A DNA stretch of 64,000 bases, from assembly GCF_022549785.1 (NCBI RefSeq), contig NZ_JAKZGO010000001.1, positions 332,101-396,100 on the forward strand, written 5' to 3'. The translations under genes were made by a program, and so were the position numbers. Below are positions 36,776 to 46,287 of the stretch, piece after piece; the stretch's first letter is position 1, and every line of letters starts with the position of its first letter. The stretch comes from Belliella alkalica (GTDB lineage: Bacteria > Bacteroidota > Bacteroidia > Cytophagales > Cyclobacteriaceae). The notes under the pieces were generated by a model. The model worked only from the letters and a program-made list of their open reading frames with translations. It made no database searches and was not told the origin of the DNA.

Positions 36776-39718
36776 ATGTATATCAACTGCAAAACTTACT
36801 TCAGCTTCCGATACGGAACCCTTGGGACAAGGGAACTTGTAAGCTTGGCGGCAGACCTTGGACTAAAAACCCTCGGCTTGACAAATATCAACAGCACTGC
36901 CGATGTATGGGACTTTGTGGATTATTGTAGATCAGAAGGCATCAAGCCCATCGTGGGAACTGAAATACGAAATGGCGACCAATTCTGTTATTTACTGATT
37001 GCTAAAAACGAGCAGGGTTTGGCAGAAATCAATAAGTTTCTTTCTATATATCTGATGGTCAAAGAGCCATTCCCTATCCGTTCAGACCGCTTCGAGAATG
37101 TGCTCGTCATTTATGAATTTGAATCTATTCTCCCAGAAGACCTACATCCTAATGAGCTGATAGGAATACAAACTACAGATCTCAATCGATTCGCTATGCT
37201 TGAGCCCTACAGGCATCCAAGCAAGTACATCGTCAGACATCCTGTTACTTTCAAAGACAAGGCTTCCTATAATTTACACAAGTTGCTCCGCGCAATCGAC
37301 AAAAACACCGTGTGGACCAAGTTAAGAGCTGAAGAGCTCGCAGGAAAGCACGAAATGTTTGTCCCGGAATCTGATCTGATGGTCAAGTTTCGGCAGTTTC
37401 CCTATATAATTACCAATACGCTCCACATGATGGAGGGATGTGGCATCGAAACACCTCTACATACCGACAAAAACAAAAAACACTACACCTCGTCCAAGGA
37501 GGATGACCGAATACTACTTGAAAAGCTCGCGATAGAAGGCTTGCAATACAGGTATGGAAACAGTCCTATGGCAGAAAAACGCCTCTTCAAAGAGCTGAAG
37601 ATTATCGATGAGATGAACTTCAACGCCTACTTTCTCATTGTTTGGGATGTGATTCGATATGCTCAAAACAGGCAATTCTATTATGTAGGTAGAGGATCGG
37701 GAGCCAATTCGATAGTCGCCTATTGTCTTAGAATAACAGATGTGGACCCCATCAAGCTCGATCTCTACTTCGAGCGTTTTCTCAACCCCCATCGTACTTC
37801 TCCTCCTGATTTTGATATTGATTTCTCATGGAAAGACAGAGACGAAGTCATTGACTACATTTTCAAGCGCTATGGAAAGGATCATGTTTCATTATTGGGC
37901 ATGTACAGCACTTTTCAGCGCAAAGCAACCATCAGGGAGTTGGGGAAAGTTTTTGGTTTGCCAAAGGAAGAAATCGACAATCTGATAAGGCTAAAGGGTA
38001 TTCCATTGGATGAGGATAAAATCCAAAAGGCTATTTTCAAGTATGGTGTCATGATGGAAAATATGCCCAACCACCTGAGTATTCACCCTGGAGGTATTCT
38101 GATATCCGAAAAGCCCATTTATCATTATACAGTCAATGAGCTTCCCCCAAAGATGTTTGCTACTGCCCAGATAGATATGTTTTTGTCTGAAAAAGTGGGC
38201 TTGTTTAAGCTTGATATATTGAGTCAAAGAGGTTTAGGGCATATCAAAGAAACCATTCGGCTGGTAAAACAAAATCAAGGAGTGCACATTGACATTCATC
38301 AGGTAGAAAAATTCATGATGGATGAAAAAGTCAATAATAATATTAGAAAAGCTGATACAATTGGATGTTTTTACATTGAAAGTCCCGCAATGAGACAGCT
38401 ACTGACCAAGCTCCGCTGTAGCGATTACATAACATTGGTTGCTGCAAGCTCTATCATCCGTCCTGGTGTAGCACAGTCAGGAATGATGAAAGAATACATC
38501 GAGCGCTTCCATGACCCTGAAAAAGTCGTCTATTTACATCCCAAAATGAAGGAATTATTGGAAGAGACATATGGTGTGATGGTCTATCAAGAGGATGTCA
38601 TCAAAGTAGCACATCATTTTGCGGGTTTGGATATGGGTGAAGCAGATATTCTGCGACGAGCCATGTCTGGAAAGTACCGAGGCCACGAAAAATTCTACAA
38701 CATCAGGGATAAGTTTTTCAGCAACTGCAAAAGCTTTGGCTACGACGACCGTGTCACCGCAGAAGTATGGAGACAAATAGAGTCATTTGGCGGATACAGT
38801 TTCAGCAAGGCACACAGTGCTTCATTTGCTGTGGAGTCCTATCAAAGTCTCTATCTCAAAACCTACTTTCCAAGGGAATTCATGGTAGCTGTCATCAATA
38901 ATTTTGGAGGGTTTTACAAAACGGAGTTTTACTTCCACGAACTCAAGCGGACTGGCGCAAACATAAACCTCCCTTGTGTCAACAAAAGTGAGTATTTGAC
39001 AAATATTTTGGAATCGGACGTATATGTGGGATTTATCCATGTCGAAAAATTGGAAAAAGAACTCTGTAATAGGATTTTGAACGAAAGACAAATGAACGGA
39101 CCTTATGCGGGCCTGGAAGATTTTATACATAGAGTCGTGCCTGGTCCAGAGCAACTGAATCTCTTGATCCGCGTAGGTGCGTTTTCATTTACAGGATTTG
39201 GAAAAAAAGAACTCCTATGGAAAGCGAACTTTCTGGTCAGCCGAAACAAGCATAAAGATTCATTTGGACTCTTTAAGGAAGAACCTGCCGAATTTGAATT
39301 GCCAAGATTCACTGATTATCCTCTTGAGGATGCTATAGACGAAATAGAGATTCTGGGATTTTGTGTTTCTACGAACTTATTCAAGCTTTGTGATGACGAA
39401 GGGCTTGGGACCATTTTCTCTTCTGAAATCCCCAAATACAAAGGAAAGGTTGTAGAGTTGTTAGGACAGCTCGTTACTATCAAAGATGTACGTACTATAC
39501 ACAAAGATCTTATGGCATTTGGTACTTTTCTTGACCAGCAGGGAAACTGGCTGGACACTGTACACTTCCCAAACTCCCTAAAAAAATACCCATTCCAAGG
39601 AAGTGGTATCTACCGTCTAAGAGGTACTGTTATTGAAGATTTCGGGGTGTTTAACCTCAGTGTACAGACAATGAAAAAAGCTGGAATCAGAGATAAAAAA
39701 TTCAAACCTGTGGGATAG
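36776..39718 (+). CDS. dnaE2: Error-prone DNA polymerase III alpha subunit (DnaE2/ImuC type)
   Basis: 980 residues, shorter than replicative DnaE. The polymerase catalytic segment PPDFDIDF is at about 342-349, preceded by GRGSGANSIVAYCLRITDVD and FERFLNP. The tandem helix-hairpin-helix and a C-terminal OB-like domain (VVELLGQLVTIKDVRT) are seen. The N-terminal PHP domain has lost its metal-binding His pair: the usual HxxxHS start reads YINCKTYFSF. So no PHP proofreading is expected. It is the second gene of the dinB cassette and likely acts with DinB in mutagenic repair. A bidirectional terminator follows. Confidence 0.92.
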   Translation: MYINCKTYFSFRYGTLGTRELVSLAADLGLKTLGLTNINSTADVWDFVDYCRSEGIKPIVGTEIRNGDQFCYLLIAKNEQGLAEINKFLSIYLMVKEPFPIRSDRFENVLVIYEFESILPEDLHPNELIGIQTTDLNRFAMLEPYRHPSKYIVRHPVTFKDKASYNLHKLLRAIDKNTVWTKLRAEELAGKHEMFVPESDLMVKFRQFPYIITNTLHMMEGCGIETPLHTDKNKKHYTSSKEDDRILLEKLAIEGLQYRYGNSPMAEKRLFKELKIIDEMNFNAYFLIVWDVIRYAQNRQFYYVGRGSGANSIVAYCLRITDVDPIKLDLYFERFLNPHRTSPPDFDIDFSWKDRDEVIDYIFKRYGKDHVSLLGMYSTFQRKATIRELGKVFGLPKEEIDNLIRLKGIPLDEDKIQKAIFKYGVMMENMPNHLSIHPGGILISEKPIYHYTVNELPPKMFATAQIDMFLSEKVGLFKLDILSQRGLGHIKETIRLVKQNQGVHIDIHQVEKFMMDEKVNNNIRKADTIGCFYIESPAMRQLLTKLRCSDYITLVAASSIIRPGVAQSGMMKEYIERFHDPEKVVYLHPKMKELLEETYGVMVYQEDVIKVAHHFAGLDMGEADILRRAMSGKYRGHEKFYNIRDKFFSNCKSFGYDDRVTAEVWRQIESFGGYSFSKAHSASFAVESYQSLYLKTYFPREFMVAVINNFGGFYKTEFYFHELKRTGANINLPCVNKSEYLTNILESDVYVGFIHVEKLEKELCNRILNERQMNGPYAGLEDFIHRVVPGPEQLNLLIRVGAFSFTGFGKKELLWKANFLVSRNKHKDSFGLFKEEPAEFELPRFTDYPLEDAIDEIEILGFCVSTNLFKLCDDEGLGTIFSSEIPKYKGKVVELLGQLVTIKDVRTIHKDLMAFGTFLDQQGNWLDTVHFPNSLKKYPFQGSGIYRLRGTVIEDFGVFNLSVQTMKKAGIRDKKFKPVG

Positions 39719-39872
39719 CTTTATGAGCATGCATTAGTCGTAAAACAAGAATTCTAAAGATTTCATTCTATTGATGACAGAGTCAGAGAACACATTTTGA
39801 AATTAGTATGTGAAACCTGATTTTTCGATGACATTAAAAATTACTTTTGATCAGCCCTTCAAATTCAGGGAT

Positions 39873-39917
39873 AAAAAGACAGAGACCAATTTTCTAAAAA
39901 TTGGTCTCTGTCTTTTT
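39873..39917. terminator. Bidirectional terminator between dnaE2 and the POT transporter
   Basis: A 21-bp perfect stem (AAAAAGACAGAGACCAATTT and its complement) with a 3-base loop, A-run on one side and T-run on the other. It lies between convergent genes and can serve both. Confidence 0.9.
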
Positions 39918-39963
39918 CTGTACTTTAAAAATCACGACTTAATTTAGGAGAAGCCTTTATTGA

Positions 39964-41550
39964 TTAATGGACATTTCCCATCAGCTTTTTGATTGGCTTG
40001 CTGAGAAGGAGAAGCAATACCCCAGCGCCAACAACTGTAGCTACAATCATCATATATTGACTCGGCATCGCTTGCAGTGCTTCTTCTGTACCACCACTCA
40101 CTTCACCTGCGATCATACCTGCTATAAGATTACCCAAGGCAACTGATATAAACCACATACCCATCATTTGACCTTGATATTTTTCTGGAGCCAACTTAGT
40201 AGTCAAACTCAATCCTACTGGGCTTAAACTCAGCTCTCCAAAAGTGTGCAATAGATAAGTGAATATTAACCAAGTTGGTGCTGCCAACTCACCTGTAGCA
40301 GCAATCTTTGCTGCAAAAAACATCACCAAAAATCCAATGCCCAACAACAATAAACCATAAGCAAATTTCAAAGGAGAGCTTGGTTCTAATTGTCTTCTTC
40401 CGAGCCATACCCACATAGCACCAAAGAATGGGGCAAATAAAATGATAAACATAGAATTGATGGACTGAAAATATCCGGTAGGTATTTCCCATCCCATAAA
40501 ACTCCTATCGGTAAATCTTTCTGCAAATAAATTCAATGAAGAGCCTGCTTGCTCAAATCCTGACCAAAATAAAGCTGCAAAAATGATAACAATGAAGATT
40601 GCCCAAGTCTTTTTCTTTTCGTCTGATGTCAAACCACCAAAGAACAAGACATATCCAAAATACAAAAAGGTAACCGCTGCAATGATGTAAAGAGAAATAT
40701 TTGCAATAGCAAAGGCATCTATAGGAATCACTCCCATAAACATCAAAATGATCAAAACAATTGATATCAAAATTGCAAGTGTCGAGTATTTGATCATTCT
40801 TGCTCTAGAATCCTTTTCCTTTGGTGTTGTTGCTTTGACGTCATCGCCTTTTCCATCAAGATACTTTCCCGTAAGCTTGTATTGAATCAATCCGATAAAC
40901 ATCCCCAATCCTGCAAGTCCGAATCCCAAATGCCAATTGTATACAGCCAAAGTACTACACGCAATTGGTGCGATAAAAGCGCCTAAATTGATACCCATGT
41001 AGAAAATAGAGAATCCAGCGTCACGCTTGCTGCTACCAGCTGGATAAAGCTGGCCTACAATAGAACTGATATTTGGCTTCAACAACCCTGTGCCAACCAC
41101 AATCAGAATCAATCCCAGAAAAAATGCATTGATATCCAAGCTTGACAATTCGGTAACTTCCCCAGAGTGATCCGAAAACAGCTCCACAATCCCTGGCAAT
41201 GCCATGGTGAAATGGCCGATTGTAATGATAATCCCACCGTACCAAACGGATTTCTTCAACCCAAACAACCTATCTGCAAACCATCCACCTGGCAGGGCCA
41301 ACAAGTACACACCCATGGTATAGAGTCCATATATAGCACCACTTGTACGGTCATCAAATCCCAAACCACCACTCAAAATCGGAGTAGTCATAAAGAGAAT
41401 CAATAATGCACGCATGCCATAGTAACTAAACCTTTCCCACATTTCAGTAAAGAATAGTGTCATTAGACCTTTGGGATGACCAAAAATAGTTGGTCCGTCG
41501 ATTATCTCTTCACCGAGAGATTTCAATGAATCGTTAGGGATTTTTTCCAA
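39964..41550 (-). CDS. POT-family proton-coupled peptide transporter
   Basis: 528 residues with 12-14 membrane segments. The N-terminal FFTEMWERFSYYGMRALLIL (E-x-x-E-R-F-x-Y-Y motif) and GIYTMGVYLLALPGGWFADR match the PTR2/POT family, as does GINLGAFIAP. It imports di- or tripeptides with protons. An extra cytoplasmic loop with DGKGDDVKATTPKEKDSR joins the two halves, and the C-terminal SPVGLSLTTKLAPEKYQG is typical. It stands alone on the minus strand. Confidence 0.95.
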   Translation of the reverse strand: MEKIPNDSLKSLGEEIIDGPTIFGHPKGLMTLFFTEMWERFSYYGMRALLILFMTTPILSGGLGFDDRTSGAIYGLYTMGVYLLALPGGWFADRLFGLKKSVWYGGIIITIGHFTMALPGIVELFSDHSGEVTELSSLDINAFFLGLILIVVGTGLLKPNISSIVGQLYPAGSSKRDAGFSIFYMGINLGAFIAPIACSTLAVYNWHLGFGLAGLGMFIGLIQYKLTGKYLDGKGDDVKATTPKEKDSRARMIKYSTLAILISIVLIILMFMGVIPIDAFAIANISLYIIAAVTFLYFGYVLFFGGLTSDEKKKTWAIFIVIIFAALFWSGFEQAGSSLNLFAERFTDRSFMGWEIPTGYFQSINSMFIILFAPFFGAMWVWLGRRQLEPSSPLKFAYGLLLLGIGFLVMFFAAKIAATGELAAPTWLIFTYLLHTFGELSLSPVGLSLTTKLAPEKYQGQMMGMWFISVALGNLIAGMIAGEVSGGTEEALQAMPSQYMMIVATVVGAGVLLLLLSKPIKKLMGNVH

Positions 41551-41803
41551 TTTTATACTTTTAGGAGATAGAAAATTAACATTATTAGCTACAATTATAA
41601 GTGATTTTTTTTACTCTAGCTAAATGCGGTTTTGATTAATTACACCAATGAGATATTTCTCTTATCATTTATAATCAAATTTTAAAATAAGATAGAATCA
41701 TTTATGACATTCCTGAAGTACTTTCCTTGCTCAAAAATTCTACGTAATCGATTGAAAAGGAAAAAAAAGGCATTTTTAAGTAAAATTAGATTACTTAATT
41801 ACA

Positions 41804-41811
41804 TATCTTTG
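41804..41811 (+). promoter_or_regulatory. -7 box candidate for pckA
   Basis: TATCTTTG fits the Bacteroidota TAnnTTTG element and lies 35 bases before the pckA ATG. No clear TTG is seen at the -33 distance. Confidence 0.3.
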
Positions 41812-41845
41812 GGCATTGAAATAACCCAAATAAAACTAAATCAAT

Positions 41846-43447
41846 ATGCAAGAACTGGAGCTCAAGCCCGCCAAAAAAAGCTTGTCTAGACTAGGTGTTC
41901 AAACTACTGCCAATGTTATGTGGAATCTAACACCAGCAGAATTGGTCGAGCAGGCACTTTTCAACAAAGAGGCAGTACTTACTGACAACGGAGCCTTAAT
42001 GGCTGACACTGGTGCATTTACTGGACGTTCGCCAAAAGACAGGTTTATTGTTAAAGATTCTAATACCACAGAAAGTGTATGGTGGGGCGACATCAATATC
42101 GCTTTTGAGGAAGAAAAATTCAATAACCTTTACAGTAAAATGATTGACTTTTTGTCTGACAAAAAGCTTTATGTAAGAGATGCATATGCAGGTGCTGATC
42201 CTAATCATAGACTAAATTTGACTGTGATCAATACACTTGCATGGCAAAATCTTTTTTGTTACAATATGTTTTTAAGGCCTAGTGCAGCTGAATTGGAAAA
42301 TTTTGATTCTAACTTCACGATCATCTGTGCCCCGGAGTTTGAAGCTGATCCAGAAATCGATGGGACAAGGCAAAAAAACTTCGCCATCATCAATCTGACC
42401 AAGCGAATCATTCTGATCGGAGGTACTGCATATGCAGGAGAAATGAAAAAAGGTATTTTCTCTGTGTTGAATTATTTGCTCCCACATGAAAAAGGAGTGC
42501 TTTCTATGCATTGTTCGGCAAATGCCGGCACAAATGGAGATACAGCTATATTTTTCGGGTTGTCCGGAACAGGAAAAACTACCCTTTCTGCTGACCCTAA
42601 CAGAGGCCTGATCGGTGATGATGAACATGGTTGGACAGAAGATACTATCTTCAATTTCGAAGGTGGGTGTTATGCAAAAGTTATTGATCTATCTTATGAA
42701 AAAGAACCAGAGATCTGGGATGCAATCAAGTTTGGGGCAATTGTGGAAAATACGAGGTTTTATGAAGGCACGAGAACAGTTGATTACTCCAACAATAGTG
42801 TTACAGAAAATACTCGTACAGCATATCCGATAAATCATATCAAGAATGCTATAGAGCCATCCATTTCAGGCATTCCAAAAAACATATTCTTTTTGACAGC
42901 GGATGCATTTGGAGTGATCCCTCCTATCTCCAAACTCAACAAAAGTCAGGCGATGTACCATTTTATTTCAGGCTATACAGCCAAGGTTGCAGGTACTGAA
43001 GTAGGTGTTACAGAACCAAAAACAACATTTTCAGCTTGTTTTGGAGCTGCATTCCTTCCGCTTCATCCGACGAAATACGCAGAATTGTTTGGTGAGAAAA
43101 TGGAGAAACATCAGGTAAATGTTTGGCTGATCAATACTGGCTGGACTGGTGGGCCATATGGTGTTGGTTCTAGAATGAAACTTAAATATACAAGGGCGAT
43201 GATTACCGCTGCCCTAGAAGGTAAATTGGACGATGTGTCATATAGAAAACACAGTGTCTTTGGTGTAGCTATCCCAGAATCTTGCCCGAATGTACCCGCG
43301 GAAGTATTGAGCCCTCGTGCTACTTGGGAAGATAAAGATGCTTATGACAAAAAAGCACGTGAACTTGGTGCTGCATTTATCCAAAACTTCGAAAAATATA
43401 AAGACTATGCAACAGAGGATATCCTTGCAGGATCTCCAAACCTATAA
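41846..43447 (+). CDS. pckA: ATP-dependent phosphoenolpyruvate carboxykinase
   Basis: 533 residues. Interconverts oxaloacetate plus ATP with PEP, CO2 and ADP. Signature segments are TGRSPKDRF near residue 60, GTAYAGEMKKG, the kinase P-loop FGLSGTGKTTLS near 238-248, LIGDDEHGW and the C-terminal NTGWTGGPYGVG and RMKLKYTRAMI. Length is normal. With ppc elsewhere in the window, the cell can run the PEP-oxaloacetate step in both directions. A terminator follows at 43480. Confidence 0.97.
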   Translation: MQELELKPAKKSLSRLGVQTTANVMWNLTPAELVEQALFNKEAVLTDNGALMADTGAFTGRSPKDRFIVKDSNTTESVWWGDINIAFEEEKFNNLYSKMIDFLSDKKLYVRDAYAGADPNHRLNLTVINTLAWQNLFCYNMFLRPSAAELENFDSNFTIICAPEFEADPEIDGTRQKNFAIINLTKRIILIGGTAYAGEMKKGIFSVLNYLLPHEKGVLSMHCSANAGTNGDTAIFFGLSGTGKTTLSADPNRGLIGDDEHGWTEDTIFNFEGGCYAKVIDLSYEKEPEIWDAIKFGAIVENTRFYEGTRTVDYSNNSVTENTRTAYPINHIKNAIEPSISGIPKNIFFLTADAFGVIPPISKLNKSQAMYHFISGYTAKVAGTEVGVTEPKTTFSACFGAAFLPLHPTKYAELFGEKMEKHQVNVWLINTGWTGGPYGVGSRMKLKYTRAMITAALEGKLDDVSYRKHSVFGVAIPESCPNVPAEVLSPRATWEDKDAYDKKARELGAAFIQNFEKYKDYATEDILAGSPNL

Positions 43448-43479
43448 CCCAATTGACCCTATAGGAAGTAAACCCAAAG

Positions 43480-43511
43480 AAAGGAGTGTTTTTGCACTCC
43501 TTTTATTTTTG
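43480..43511 (+). terminator. Terminator after pckA
   Basis: AAAGGAGTG and CACTCCTTT pair around a TTTTTG loop, followed by TATTTTT. It lies 33 bases after the pckA stop. Confidence 0.75.
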
Positions 43512-43544
43512 CTTAATTCACAAGAGGACTTGACAAAGTTTTGC

Positions 43545-43552
43545 TATTTTTG
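43545..43552 (+). promoter_or_regulatory. -7 box candidate for the cyclophilin gene
   Basis: TATTTTTG matches TAnnTTTG and ends 19 bases before the ATG at 43572. No well-spaced -33 TTG is seen. Confidence 0.3.
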
Positions 43553-43571
43553 TCAAAAGAAAATTATATAC

Positions 43572-44012
43572 ATGAAGACAGCAGAAATACACACCCCAAA
43601 AGGAATCATGAAAGTGGAGTTTTATGAAAAAGATGCTCCAAAAGCAGTTGAGAACTTTATTACACTTTCAAAAAAAGGATTCTATGATGGCTTGACTTTC
43701 CATAGAGTGATCCCAAATTTTGTGATTCAAGGTGGATGTCCAAATGGAAATGGTACAGGTGGCCCAGGTTACAAAATTGACTGCGAACTTACCGGAGACA
43801 ATCAATACCATGACAGAGGTGTTTTATCAATGGCACATGCCGGAAGAAATACTGGAGGATCCCAATTCTTTATTTGCCACAGTCGTACTAATACTAGTCA
43901 CTTGGATAGAAACCATACCTGTTTTGGTAAAGTGATCGAAGGTCTAGATGTAATTGACGATATCAGAGCTGGTGATTCTATCGACAAAATTGTCATCAAC
44001 GAAGCCGAGTAA
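43572..44012 (+). CDS. Cyclophilin-type peptidyl-prolyl cis-trans isomerase
   Basis: 146 residues from the ATG at 43572 (MKTAEIHTPKG). The frame is open further upstream to 43317, but that part overlaps pckA and its terminator and has no family likeness. The core has FHRVIPNFVIQGG, GTGGPGYKIDCE, LSMAHAGRNTGGSQFFI and FGKVIEGLDVID, including the catalytic Arg and the QFFI segment. No signal peptide, so cytoplasmic. It speeds proline isomerisation in folding proteins. Confidence 0.95.
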   Translation: MKTAEIHTPKGIMKVEFYEKDAPKAVENFITLSKKGFYDGLTFHRVIPNFVIQGGCPNGNGTGGPGYKIDCELTGDNQYHDRGVLSMAHAGRNTGGSQFFICHSRTNTSHLDRNHTCFGKVIEGLDVIDDIRAGDSIDKIVINEAE

Positions 44013-44044
44013 TTTTCGTGCATATTTGATTAAAAATTATCAAC

Positions 44045-44083
44045 AAAAAAGGATCTGAATTCGATGTTCAGATCCTTTTTTTT
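44045..44083 (+). terminator. Terminator after the cyclophilin gene
   Basis: GGATCTGAA (44051-44059) pairs with TTCAGATCC (44067-44075), with A-run before and T-run after, so it may work in both directions. It lies 38 bases after the stop. Confidence 0.88.
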
Positions 44084-44273
44084 GATCACTTCAGTATATT
44101 TCTTAAATCGAATCAACCATTTAAAACGCAATTTTTCGCATTAGTTGACCTACACTGTATCTCATGTCTATGTTACAAAAACATGATCGATATGAAGCTT
44201 TTTCTATTCAATTCATCTACTGATTCAGAAAGATTTTAATTGTCACTTTTCTTTTTCAAAACAACAAATCGAA

Positions 44274-45560
44274 TCAAGCAAAAAGCGCTCCTGCAATCGT
44301 CGCTGTCATCAAGCAAGCTAATGTTGCTGCAAACAATGCCTGCATGCCCAGTTTTGAAAGGTTTCCTTGTTGATTTGGTGCTATACTGCCGATTCCACCT
44401 ACTTGGATAGCGATAGAACTGAAGTTGGAGAAGCCACATAATGCATAAGTAGCTATTACAATAGACTTCGGAGACAGACCACCTGCCTCTTTCATATCAG
44501 CTAAACTCAAATACGCCACAAACTCATTTATTACTGTCTTCTGACCGAGTAAAGATCCTACTTGCAAAGTCTGATTCCATTCTACACCGATCACCCATGC
44601 AAATACCCTAAAGACTTGTCCAAGAATATACTCCAAAGAAAATCCCGAAAACTGACCATCAGTCGAAGAAAGTACGAAGGCATTGAGCCCTGTCCACTCT
44701 CCTATCAATCCTGAAAGGATGAAATTCAGAGCTGCTATCACAGCTATAAAAGCCAAAAGCATACCTCCGACATTCAAAGCCAACTTGAGCCCCTCCGAAG
44801 CTCCTATCGACATCGCATCGATTAAATTTACCCCCATATTTTCTTGGTTGACTTCGAGCTTATCGTTTACAGCTTCTTTTTGTGTTTCGGGAATCATGAT
44901 TTTTGACATCACAATAGCTGCGGGTGCATTCATAATACTTGCACCAAGAAGATAGGCCGCAAATCGGCTCTGCTCCTCAAGGCTCTCACCTCCCAAAAAT
45001 GCTACATATCCAGCCAAAACACCTCCGGCAATCGTAGCCATACCGCCAGTCATTAGACACATCAATTCTGATTTTGACATGGTAGGGATAAATGGTCTTA
45101 CCAGCAAAGGCGCTTCAGTCTGTCCTAAAAATATATTTCCTGCAGCCGAGAGACTTTCTGCTCCTGAAAGTCTCATCGTCCTTGACATTACCCATGCAAT
45201 ACCAAATACAATTTTTTGTAAAACTCCCAAGTAATATAATCCTGCTGACACCGTCGAAAAGAAGATAATCGTAGGCAACACTTGAAAAGCGAAAATAAAT
45301 CCAAATGAATTTGTGGCCAAATCTCCAAAAATAAAAGTAGCTCCTGCTTCTGAGAAGCTAAGAAATTTAACAAATCCTCTACTGACAGTTGCGAAAATTG
45401 AGGCTACAAATTCTACTTTTGTGATCAAATATCCGAAAATAGCTTGGAGTAATACGCCTATTCCAACCAGTCTCCAATCCACCGCTTTTTTATTGGTTGA
45501 AAAAATGAATGCTACGAGTAGCAGAACTACTATCCCCAGTAAACCTCTGAAATAATCCAT
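44274..45560 (-). CDS. nupC: Concentrative nucleoside transporter (NupC/CNT family)
   Basis: 428 residues with about ten membrane segments. Family segments include LSAAGNIFLGQTEAPLLVRP, MTGGMATIAGGVLAGYVAF, the FLLGASIMNAPAA-like AAYLLGASIMNAPAA, INEFVAYLSL and YALCGFSNFSSIAIQ (substrate- and sodium-binding regions). It imports nucleosides with sodium or protons. It is a single gene on the minus strand, 116 bases downstream of the bifunctional nuclease gene, with a terminator between. Confidence 0.95.
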   Translation of the reverse strand: MDYFRGLLGIVVLLLVAFIFSTNKKAVDWRLVGIGVLLQAIFGYLITKVEFVASIFATVSRGFVKFLSFSEAGATFIFGDLATNSFGFIFAFQVLPTIIFFSTVSAGLYYLGVLQKIVFGIAWVMSRTMRLSGAESLSAAGNIFLGQTEAPLLVRPFIPTMSKSELMCLMTGGMATIAGGVLAGYVAFLGGESLEEQSRFAAYLLGASIMNAPAAIVMSKIMIPETQKEAVNDKLEVNQENMGVNLIDAMSIGASEGLKLALNVGGMLLAFIAVIAALNFILSGLIGEWTGLNAFVLSSTDGQFSGFSLEYILGQVFRVFAWVIGVEWNQTLQVGSLLGQKTVINEFVAYLSLADMKEAGGLSPKSIVIATYALCGFSNFSSIAIQVGGIGSIAPNQQGNLSKLGMQALFAATLACLMTATIAGALFA

Positions 45561-45636
45561 TCTTATGAATTTTTGGCTAAATTAATTTTTTGTTAAAATT
45601 GTGCGATAAATATAATTGATTTGTACCAATAAATTT

Positions 45637-45678
45637 AAAAAAGGAAAAGTCTGGCTTTGACCAGACTTTTCCTTTTTT
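45637..45678 (-). terminator. Terminator of the etfB-etfA-bfn operon
   Basis: AAAAAAGGAAAAGTCTGG (45637-45654), loop CTTTGA, and the exact complement (45661-45678). It overlaps the stop codon of the bifunctional nuclease gene. Read on the minus strand it ends in TTTTTT. Confidence 0.88.
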
Positions 45679-46282
45679 AGTTTCGCTTGTTGATCTCATC
45701 CCTTATTCTAGCCGCTTTTTCATAATCTTCACTATCAATAGCTTTTTCCAATAACTGATTCAACTTTTCCAGACTAAAATCTTTGTAAGAATCACCAGGA
45801 GAAGATTTTGAAGTAGAAGTTACTTTAGAAGGTTTTGAAGTTTTCTGTTGCGTGATTTTCCCATCTTCTTCATTTACCTCTATAGAAGCCTCCGACATCA
45901 CTTTTGATGTACTGAATATAGGCGCCTCAAATCTAACTGCTATAGCTATAGCATCAGAAGGTCTTGCGTCTATTTCTACTACTTTTGAAGCATTTTTACA
46001 CAAAATCTTTGCATAAAAAACGCCCTCCTGCATTTGAGATATTAATATTTGATCAATCGTAAAGTTAAAGCTGCTAGAAAAAGATTTGAACAGATCATGA
46101 GTCATTGGCCTGTTGGGAATAATCTTTTCTATTTCGATAGCAATTGCCTGGGCTTCAAACATACCGATCACGATTGGAAGCCTCCTTCGTCCATCTACTT
46201 CTCCCAACACAAGTGTAAAAGAACCTGATTGAGAATTATTCGATGTAAGCCCAAGAATTTCTAATTCAATAGTTTTGTCCAC
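45677..46282 (-). CDS. Bifunctional nuclease family protein with UvrB/UvrC motif
   Basis: 201 residues. Residues 1-135 are the DUF151/bifunctional nuclease fold (LPIVIGMFEAQAIAIEIE, RPMTHDLF, RPSDAIAIAVR). A Ser/Lys-rich linker follows, and the last 35 residues form a UvrB/UvrC motif (LEKAIDSEDYEKAARIRDEI). The biochemical role in Bacteroidota is unclear. It lies 5 bases after etfA, an arrangement common in this phylum, so it is part of the ETF operon. Its terminator overlaps its own stop codon. Confidence 0.92.
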   Translation of the reverse strand: MDKTIELEILGLTSNNSQSGSFTLVLGEVDGRRRLPIVIGMFEAQAIAIEIEKIIPNRPMTHDLFKSFSSSFNFTIDQILISQMQEGVFYAKILCKNASKVVEIDARPSDAIAIAVRFEAPIFSTSKVMSEASIEVNEEDGKITQQKTSKPSKVTSTSKSSPGDSYKDFSLEKLNQLLEKAIDSEDYEKAARIRDEINKRN

Positions 46283-46287
46283 AAGTT

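Noticed and set aside
41704-41889. 61-codon frame before pckA
   Set aside because: It overlaps the pckA start and promoter in another frame; no conserved features.
43317-43571. Longer start for the cyclophilin gene
   Set aside because: The extra residues overlap the end of pckA and translate through its terminator; homologues start at MKTAEI.
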